A stretch of 5,140 nucleotides of DNA from Deltaproteobacteria bacterium (GTDB lineage: Bacteria > Desulfobacterota > Desulfobacteria > Desulfobacterales > JAUVGT01): NCBI GenBank assembly GCA_030593645.1, contig JAUVGT010000361.1:1-5140 (forward strand), read 5' to 3'. Below the pieces are notes generated by a model, which worked only from the letters and a program-made list of their open reading frames with translations, did no database searches and was not told the DNA's origin. A program made the translations under genes and the position numbers. Of the stretch, positions 1-4,207 are shown in pieces (position 1 is the first letter of the stretch; every line of letters begins with the position of its first letter).

Positions 1-1
1 G

Positions 2-22
2 CATAAAAATGTCATAAAAATG
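2..22. repeat. tandem direct repeat, CATAAAAATG x2
   Basis: The 10-mer CATAAAAATG occurs at 2-11 and again at 13-22, an 11-bp period (about one helical turn). It lies just upstream of the candidate intI promoter, where regulator sites or attI accessory repeats would be expected. Two copies are seen and the left side is cut by the window edge, so the array may be longer. Function is unknown. Confidence 0.5.
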
Positions 23-32
23 GCCAGTCTGC

Positions 33-60
33 TTTACGTGCCTATATGGCATGTTATACA
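33..60 (+). promoter_or_regulatory. candidate intI promoter
   Basis: TTTACG (33-38) and TATACA (55-60) sit 16 bp apart, each matching 4 of 6 consensus sigma-70 bases. A TG one base upstream of the -10 (52-53) gives an extended -10. Transcription would begin near 67, about 20 bases before the ribosome binding site. A small inverted repeat, TGCC-tatat-GGCA (39-51), lies in the spacer and could bind a regulator. In many integrons intI is controlled by LexA, but I see no clear CTGT-n8-ACAG box here. Confidence 0.35.
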
Positions 61-85
61 GAGTCTATATAACAACCCTAAAAAA

Positions 86-92
86 AGGAGGA
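86..92 (+). promoter_or_regulatory. strong ribosome binding site for intI
   Basis: AGGAGGA at 86-92 stands 6 bases before the ATG at 99. This is a near-perfect Shine-Dalgarno sequence, while the TTG at 152 has none. It decides the start in favour of 99 and so exposes the frame break downstream. An ATG at 94 is followed by a stop after two codons and is ignored. Confidence 0.75.
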
Positions 93-98
93 AATGTC

Positions 99-1333
99 AT
101 GAATGAATTCAAGGATTACCTGTTGTCAAAAAAGATCGCTAATAAAAAAAATTGCCGTATTATTTAACCTGGGTTACCAGATTTCATGATTTTTGCGACA
201 TCAAACCGGGTTTGCCTTTCTCTTCAGACGATATCCATCGATATCTTAAAAAACTTTCCAGGACATACGAAGACTGGCAGGTGCAGCAAGCCAGCGATGC
301 AATCGGTCTTTACCGTATTTGTCAAAGGCACAAATCATCCACCCCGGTTCAAAATTCAGCGGCACCGGTCAAACAGTGGAAAGCTGTTGCTGATGAAATG
401 ATCAGAATGATTAGATTAAGACATCTTTCCAGAAGGACTGAGACAACCTATATGGGCTGGATCAGATCCTATTACCGGTTTTTGAAAGGTAAATCTCCCC
501 ATCAATTAAATCAGACCGACGTAAAAGATTATCTGACCCATTTGGCCGCAGACCGAAAGGTCGCTGCAGCCACACAAAATCAGGCTTTCAATGCGGTATT
601 GTTTCTTTATCGCCACATATTAAGCATTGAAATCGATACCCTTGATGATGTGGTCCGGGCAAAACAAAACAGAAGGTTGCCTGTGGTTTTAACTCAAGAA
701 GAAATAGGAAAGCTGTTTCAATACATACGAGGTACAAACCTGCTGATGGCCAAAACCATCTACGGGGGTGGGTTGAGGCTTCGGGAATGTTTGAACTTGA
801 GAATTAAAGACGTTGATTTTAAACGTCACCGGTTGATTGTTCGAGCCGGTAAAGGGGATAAAGATCGAGAAACCCTTATGCCGAAACAGATCAAAGAGGA
901 CCTGGGGGACCAGGTCCGGAAAGCCTGGGCGTTGCATGCTCAAGATCAGGAAAACAATGTGCCAGGTGTTTATTTACCCCATGCTCTGGAACGGAAATAT
1001 CCCAATGCCGGAAAAGAATGGTACTGGCAATGGGTGTTTGCCTCTCATAAACTTTCCATCGATCCAAGATCAAAAATCATGCGTAGACACCACCTTCATC
1101 CGACCAACCTTCAAAGGGCCATCAAGAAAGCAACAGGGCAGGGCGGTATCGGGAAACGGGTTACGGTGCACACTCTGAGGCATTCGTTTGCGACTCATTT
1201 GCTGGAAAACGGTTACGATATTCGCACTGTTCAGGAACTTTTAGGACATTCCAGCATAAAAACCACGATGATCTATACTCATTTGTCTCAAAAGAATTTA
1301 ATGGGTGTGAAAAGTCCTCTTGATGGTATTTAA
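99..1333 (+). CDS. intI: integron integrase (IntI-type tyrosine recombinase), frame broken near its 5' end
   Basis: Site-specific tyrosine recombinase that would insert and excise gene cassettes at attI and attC sites. From ATG 99 the frame reads MNEFKDYLLSKKIANKK and hits TAA at 165; the rest of the protein is open in the -1 frame from the A-run at 144-151 to TAA at 1333. Joined, it would be about 411 residues, against roughly 320-340 for classical IntI1; the excess is an N-terminal extension of about 75 residues ahead of the core-binding (SAM-like) domain. Numbering from the TTG at 152, the catalytic set is complete: Arg209 (GGLRLRE), Lys234 (AGKGDKDR), His340 and Arg343 (HTLRH), His366 (LLGHSS) and Tyr375 (YTH). 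The IntI-diagnostic extra segment is present at about 279-298 (LERKYPNAGKEWYWQWVF), separating it from XerC/XerD and phage integrases. The cassette side would be left of the window. Activity depends on frameshifting, slippage, or the break being a sequencing error. Confidence 0.9.
144..151 (+). other. A8 slippery run and frame break in intI
   Basis: The zero frame reads GCT-AAT-AAA-AAA-AAT-TGC and stops at 165-167 after 22 codons. One extra A, or a -1 ribosomal slip on A-AAA-AAT, would join it to the integrase frame (KKK-LPYYL). The joined protein reads smoothly through the junction, so the two frames were once one gene. Possible causes are a single-base deletion, programmed -1 frameshifting, transcriptional slippage on the A-run, or a homopolymer sequencing error. 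The sequence alone cannot tell them apart. Confidence 0.7.
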
Positions 1334-1346
1334 AGAATTCTGATCT

Positions 1347-1371
1347 GGGCGGGATTCGGGTGATCCCGCCC
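1347..1371. terminator. GC-rich hairpin after intI
   Basis: GGGCGGGAT (1347-1355) pairs perfectly with ATCCCGCCC (1363-1371) around a 7-base loop. It lies 13 bp past the intI stop and directly abuts the stop (TGA, 1374-1372) of the decayed minus-strand frame, so it could end transcription from both sides. Neither side has a real T-tract, so it may be a weak or factor-assisted terminator, or an mRNA-end stabiliser. Confidence 0.5.
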
Positions 1372-1676
1372 TCACTTAATTCCCTGGAACATCCTATGGG
1401 GATTTTCACCCAAATGTGCAACTATCCTTCAAAGACACGCGATTTCCTTAGTGGCAAAGCCTTTGTCCTTTAAATATCGTTTAAATATGAGGCTCTCAGA
1501 AGGTCGATTTTATCGCGTTTTCGGAGCTGGCGGATCCTGTGAAGCATTTCATCCAAATGTTTAATTTCGCCTTACATATCAAGATATCTATACAGGCCCA
1601 GTGGAAACATAGCTGCCTTTTTGTCCTGTAGGATTTCCGTTTTAAAGAATAGCACTGGCAAATTGGGAGTTTTTGC
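1372..1676 (-). pseudogene. probable decayed minus-strand coding remnant, family not recognised
   Basis: On the minus strand three adjoining stretches read like protein. The first (1676 to 1575, containing AAMFPLGLYRYLDM) ends at a TAA (1574-1572). The second (1571 to 1473) continues in the same frame (KHLDEMLHRIRQLRKRD...LLRASYLND) to a TAA at 1472-1470. A one-base shift there leads to KDKGFATKEIACL, an in-frame TGA, then RIVAHLGENPHRMFQGIK and a final TGA at 1374-1372. Adding one T near 1471 would join the last two stretches. The composition (charged, helical, few rare residues) looks coding, and the last stop abuts a hairpin, as a real gene end would. No start or ribosome binding site is evident, and I cannot name the family. 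It could be the chromosomal or element gene that was here before the transposon arrived. It may also be chance. Confidence 0.3.
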
Positions 1677-1743
1677 CTAAACCCGCAAAAAAGTAAAATA
1701 AGGAATGAATTTACTTGTTAACCACCCATGAAATAGCAATAAA

Positions 1744-1781
1744 TAAAAGTCCCATCAAACGATCGTTTGATGGGACTTTTA
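1744..1781. terminator. perfect 38-bp palindrome, likely bidirectional terminator
   Basis: Every base from 1744 to 1781 pairs about the centre between 1762 and 1763; each arm runs TAAAAGTCCCATCAAACGA or its complement. The arms end in four A's on the left and four T's on the right, which as RNA gives a strong hairpin with a U-run in either direction, the layout of a bidirectional intrinsic terminator. It would insulate the resolvase operon from upstream transcription. A perfect palindrome without a spacer is also what two abutting inverted ends of a mobile element would leave, so a recombination-site origin remains possible. Confidence 0.6.
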
Positions 1782-1811
1782 AAAACAGGCTCAAAACAGG
1801 CAAAATCAGCC
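1782..1811. repeat. 11-bp-spaced direct repeats AAAACAGGC
   Basis: AAAACAGGC occurs at 1782-1790 and 1793-1801, with a degenerate third copy (AAAATCAGCC, 1802-1811) straight after. The first two are 11 bp apart, on one face of the helix. The block starts at the end of the 38-bp palindrome and ends at a CCCC (1810-1813), which read on the other strand is a GGGG terminus like those of Tn3-family inverted repeats. It may be part of a transposon end or a protein-binding array; I see no matching partner elsewhere in the window. Confidence 0.4.
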
Positions 1812-1818
1812 CCTTTTT

Positions 1819-1886
1819 AGTACCATTTCACCGTACTATTATCAAAGTTCTTATAACTTGACAAAAGTGTTGGTTAATGGTACTTT
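1819..1886 (+). promoter_or_regulatory. resolvase promoter and candidate res-like site
   Basis: TTGACA (1858-1863, perfect -35) and TACTTT (1881-1886) are 17 bp apart, with TG at 1878-1879 giving an extended -10. Transcription would start at about 1893, the A of the resolvase ATG. Three inverted-repeat elements overlap the promoter: AGTAC/GTACT (1819-1823 and 1833-1837), AAGTT-cttat-AACTT (1845-1859), and AGTACCATT (1819-1827) with its exact complement AATGGTACT (1876-1884). Tn3-type res regions hold several such sites and overlap tnpR, so resolvase binding here could drive recombination and repress its own gene. The site boundaries are inferred. Confidence 0.5.
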
Positions 1887-1892
1887 TCTCTC

Positions 1893-2453
1893 ATGAAAAA
1901 ACTAATCGGATATGCAAGAGTAAGCACGGCGGACCAGGATCTCAAAATGCAGATCGCGGAGCTTAAAGCCGCAGGATGCAAGAAGGTTTATTCCGACAAA
2001 ATAAGCGGTGTGAAAAGCCAGCGCCCAGGGTTGGATGAATGTCTGGCCACACTTAAAAAAGGCAATACTCTGGTTGTGTGGCGGCTGGATCGCCTGGGAA
2101 GATCAATGCAACATTTAGTGTCGGTTGTGACCGAATTAAAAGATATGGGGATCGGTTTCAAATCGTTAAAGGATGGAGCCATAGACACCACCACAGCCTC
2201 TGGAGAGCTGGTTTTTAATATATTTGCTGCTCTTGCACAGTTCGAGCGGGAACTCATCAAGGAACGGACTCAAGCCGGTTTGAAGGCCGCCCGGGCTAGA
2301 GGAAAACTTGGCGGAAGAAAACCGATATCCCCCGACGATACGAAAGTCCGGACCGCCAAAAAAATGCACGCAGATAAGAATATAAGTATCAAAGAAATAT
2401 GCACGACGTTGAATATTTCAAAGACAACCCTGTACAGATATGTTGATATGTAA
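1893..2453 (+). CDS. tnpR: serine recombinase, Tn3-type resolvase / DNA invertase family
   Basis: Small serine recombinase of 186 residues, the usual size for Tn3/gamma-delta resolvases and Hin/Gin invertases; it would resolve transposon cointegrates or invert DNA at paired sites. The catalytic domain (about 1-105) shows YARVSTADQ with nucleophile Ser11 and Arg9, Arg44 in QRPG, and the RLDRLGRS motif with Arg67 and Arg70. The long E helix follows (about 107-137, FERELIKERTQAGLKAARARG), then a C-terminal helix-turn-helix (about 164-184, ISIKEICTTLNISKTTLYRY). All key residues are present, so it should be active. No Shine-Dalgarno precedes the ATG and the predicted transcript starts at it, suggesting leaderless translation. 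It is the first gene of an operon with the antitoxin-like gene (15-bp gap) and fic. It belongs to a different resolvase branch from the decayed one at 3417-4109. Whether it acts as resolvase or invertase cannot be settled from sequence alone. Confidence 0.93.
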   Translation: MKKLIGYARVSTADQDLKMQIAELKAAGCKKVYSDKISGVKSQRPGLDECLATLKKGNTLVVWRLDRLGRSMQHLVSVVTELKDMGIGFKSLKDGAIDTTTASGELVFNIFAALAQFERELIKERTQAGLKAARARGKLGGRKPISPDDTKVRTAKKMHADKNISIKEICTTLNISKTTLYRYVDM

Positions 2454-2468
2454 GGAGCTGGCGAAAGA

Positions 2469-2792
2469 ATGGAAAAAGTAAAGGGTTTAAGTAAGCAAAT
2501 TGAAATAAACAGGGGGGAGGGTATGGCCGCAAAACACATGGAAAAACTATTGTCGGGCGAATTAACGCCTGATCATTGGAGGGATTATATAATGGAAAAT
2601 CTTAAGCCTACTATAACACCCGAAGAAGAAGCGGAAAACCGTAAATACTTATCTCAGTGGGATCATATCTGCGAATTTGAGGACATCACACCAACGGACG
2701 AAGATAAAAAGGATATGGAGCTTTTAGTTTCTGGCATGTTAACCCATGATGAATTTATGCAATATCTGAAAAAGAAAGACGGTGTTATTTAA
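2469..2792 (+). CDS. putative VbhA-like antitoxin of the downstream Fic protein
   Basis: Acidic protein of 107 residues with no membrane segment. Its position directly before a Fic gene, overlapping it by 1 bp, is the standard place for the antitoxin of a class I Fic toxin, where the antitoxin helix blocks the ATP pocket. Sequence support is moderate: the C-terminal end (DMELLVSGMLTHDEFMQYL, about 82-100) resembles the tail of VbhA-type antitoxins. The same pattern occurs earlier (MEKLLSGELTPDHWRDYI, 24-41), so the protein appears to hold a tandem duplication. No exact [ST]xxxE[GN] inhibitory motif is present; the nearest are INRGEG (13-18) and ICEFED (67-72), which lack the Ser/Thr, and SKQIEI (8-13), which lacks the Gly/Asn. 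The start at 2469 has AAGGAG at 2452-2457, 11 bases away. The ATG at 2523 is an alternative, but its G-rich leader lies only 2 bases off. Confidence 0.65.
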   Translation: MEKVKGLSKQIEINRGEGMAAKHMEKLLSGELTPDHWRDYIMENLKPTITPEEEAENRKYLSQWDHICEFEDITPTDEDKKDMELLVSGMLTHDEFMQYLKKKDGVI

Positions 2793-3514
2793 TGTCCCAA
2801 GATCCTTACTGCTATCCAAATTCGCACGTTTTAAAAAATAATCTTGGAATCGAAATTTCTGCAGAACTTAGGTCCCGCGAATACAAATACGCCGGTGCCC
2901 ATGCAATCAGACTTAAAAAAGAATTTAGAAAAACAAATCCCGTTTTAAACCACGAATTTTATAAGAACCTTCACAAAGAAATGTTTCAGGATCTTTATAA
3001 ATGGGCTGGAAAATACCGGACAATAGATATGTCAAAGGAGGGCAACTCTTTTTCTACAAACAAACATTTAGAAAGAACCATGTCTGATTCCATCGGCATT
3101 TTAATAGACAGGAATTTTCTTAAAGATAAAAAAGACCGCTTTGATTTTGTACGAGAGGCCGCACTTCACTATAATTCGTTTAACGTTCATCATCCATTCC
3201 GTGAAGGGAATGGGCGAACGAACCAGTTATATTTTGAAGAACTTGGCAGACAAGCCGGATATGACATCGATTTTAAAAAAGTTCCCAAACATGTATATCA
3301 TCACGCCGTAAAAGAAGGCTTTAACGGCAACCTTGAGCCTTTAGCGAAATGTTTTAATCAGATCACAAGGGAACTCCCGAAGGAAATTGAAAAGCCAGGT
3401 AAAACCCAGGATAATGTTAAAACTCAAAAAAAGAGCTTAATTGAAAAACTAAAAAGGGGTTTTTTGCCCATCCCCCCGAAAAGTGCAACAAGGTTAATTG
3501 AAGATTCCGTTTAA
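2792..3514 (+). CDS. fic: Fic-domain protein, probable AMPylating toxin
   Basis: Fic enzymes usually transfer AMP from ATP to a hydroxyl side chain of a target protein; bacterial toxin members modify essential proteins such as DNA gyrase and topoisomerase IV. This 240-residue protein opens with DPYCYPNSHVLKNNLGI (4-20), typical of VbhT/Bep-like Fic domains. It has DLYKWAGKYRTIDM (67-80), the probable target-binding flap near EGNSFS (83-88), and the full catalytic motif HPFREGNGR (134-142), with His134 as base and Asn140, Gly141 and Arg142 for phosphate binding. The fold ends near residue 195; the rest is a Lys-rich tail. Start and previous stop overlap as TAATG, so translation is probably coupled to the antitoxin gene. 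The last 32 codons or so lie antisense to the 3' end of the decayed recombinase, so the natural end of Fic may have been lost and replaced. Activity is likely by motif; the target is unknown. Confidence 0.9.
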   Translation: MSQDPYCYPNSHVLKNNLGIEISAELRSREYKYAGAHAIRLKKEFRKTNPVLNHEFYKNLHKEMFQDLYKWAGKYRTIDMSKEGNSFSTNKHLERTMSDSIGILIDRNFLKDKKDRFDFVREAALHYNSFNVHHPFREGNGRTNQLYFEELGRQAGYDIDFKKVPKHVYHHAVKEGFNGNLEPLAKCFNQITRELPKEIEKPGKTQDNVKTQKKSLIEKLKRGFLPIPPKSATRLIEDSV

Positions 3515-4109
3515 TAAAATTATCCATCGTTCCCCATGACACGTCCAAAATTTTGGCAATATTTGCTCTTGTAACACCCTTTTCCATAAACTTTTTATTA
3601 AATCCTCTTTGCCATCGATTTTTGATTTGCCAGGTCCTTTCGGTCGTCCCAGCTTTTTTCCTGAAGCCCTTACTCTGGCTAAATCCATTTTTGTACGTTC
3701 TGAAATCAAATCACGTTCCAGCTCGGCCAGTAACTAAAAAATTGTCACCATAACTTTCGACGTCATATCTTTGCTGTTTTGAGAATTGATATGAAGCCCT
3801 GTTTTACTGCAATAAACTCAATCTTTTGGTCGGTTAATGTTTTGATTAACTGTATCACCTCTCCAGTACTCCGTCCAAACGGGAAAGTTCGGAAACTAAC
3901 AATCGATCATTTGATTTTATATTGCTAACGAGTTCATCGATTCGTCGATCTTTGGCGGAGCGGCGACTGGACATTTTCACCTCCAGCCATTTGTCAATCT
4001 TAATCCCTCATTTATCGCAATAATTAAGTAGTTCAAATTTTTGATTTCGATAATCTTGTTCATCCGTGGAAACCCGAACATAAGCTATAGTTATCGACAT
4101 ATTGGGCAT
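3417..4109 (-). pseudogene. decayed serine recombinase (resolvase), multiple frameshifts and stops
   Basis: On the minus strand ATG 4109 begins MPNMSITIAYVRVSTDEQD, the catalytic start of a serine recombinase (Ser in RVSTDEQ). The frame hits TGA at 4010-4008, resumes (LLVSELSRL), is shifted near 3873-3876 where one G restores RLGRSTGEVIQLI, shifts again near 3790-3797, hits TAG at 3736-3734 and continues as ELERDLISERTKMDLARVRASGKKLGRPKG. It shifts once more in the A-run near 3591-3596 before the C-terminal helix-turn-helix (KGVTRANIAKILDVSWGTMDNFI). All three shifts look like single-base losses. Patching them gives a full-length resolvase of about 200 residues. The last frame has no stop near the expected end and runs to 3417, overlapping fic in antisense. 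It lies divergent to tnpA, the tnpR position of Tn3, so it is probably the transposon's old resolvase. Open stretches within it are fragments, not separate genes. Confidence 0.85.
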
Positions 4110-4140
4110 CTTCTCAGAAAAAAGGTTTACTTCAATGTTT

Positions 4141-4191
4141 AATTTATAATACTTTTTTAAAAATTCAAAGTTTTTATTATAAATTTATAAT
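4141..4191. repeat. AT-rich inverted/direct repeat array between recombinase and tnpA (candidate res/operator)
   Basis: AATTTATAAT occurs in direct orientation at 4141-4150 and 4182-4191, and inverted at 4176-4185. The last two overlap to form a perfect 16-bp palindrome, ATTATAAATTTATAAT (4176-4191). The 11-base arms AATTTATAATA (4141-4151) and TATTATAAATT (4175-4185) are exact complements. The array fills the divergent promoter region between the dead recombinase gene and tnpA, where Tn3 elements keep res and where resolvase represses both genes. It is therefore a good candidate for a recombinase-binding site; the AT-richness makes some repeats likely by chance. Confidence 0.5.
4164..4191 (+). 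promoter_or_regulatory. candidate tnpA promoter
   Basis: TTCAAA (4164-4169, 4 of 6) and a perfect TATAAT (4186-4191) are 16 bp apart. Transcription would start near 4198, almost at the ribosome binding site, giving a very short leader. The -10 lies inside the 16-bp palindrome, so a protein bound there would shut the promoter. A second TATAAT on the minus strand (4181-4176) could serve the divergent recombinase gene. Confidence 0.45.
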
Positions 4192-4197
4192 CATTAT

Positions 4198-4203
4198 AGG
4201 AGG
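4198..4203 (+). promoter_or_regulatory. ribosome binding site of tnpA
   Basis: AGGAGG at 4198-4203, 4 bases before ATG 4208. It is a perfect Shine-Dalgarno core with slightly short spacing and fixes the transposase start. Confidence 0.7.
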
Positions 4204-4207
4204 TAAT

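Noticed and set aside
1..98. attI or attC core sites
   Set aside because: GTTATAC and the AAC triplets near 71-76 do not fit GTTRRRY or RYYYAAC.
152..167. TTG at 152 as the true integrase start
   Set aside because: No ribosome binding site precedes it, it falls inside the A-run, and the sequence upstream from ATG 99 encodes a natural-looking N-terminus with a strong Shine-Dalgarno.
689..1178. Open frames on both strands within intI
   Set aside because: They overlap the conserved integrase frame and have no start signals or domain motifs.
3441..3514. TRLIED (residues 233-238) of Fic as a self-inhibitory [ST]xxxE[GN] motif of a class III Fic protein
   Set aside because: It has Asp instead of Gly/Asn, and it lies in the tail that is antisense to the recombinase pseudogene, so chance is more likely.
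3494..3709. Separate 71-codon minus-strand gene
   Set aside because: Its sequence (ISERTKMDLARVRASGKKLGRPKG) is the middle of a serine recombinase, and the flanking parts of the same protein occur in neighbouring frames; it is a fragment of the pseudogene.
3553..3753. Plus-strand open frame of 66 codons
   Set aside because: It is antisense to the recombinase remnant, has no ribosome binding site and has no recognisable features.
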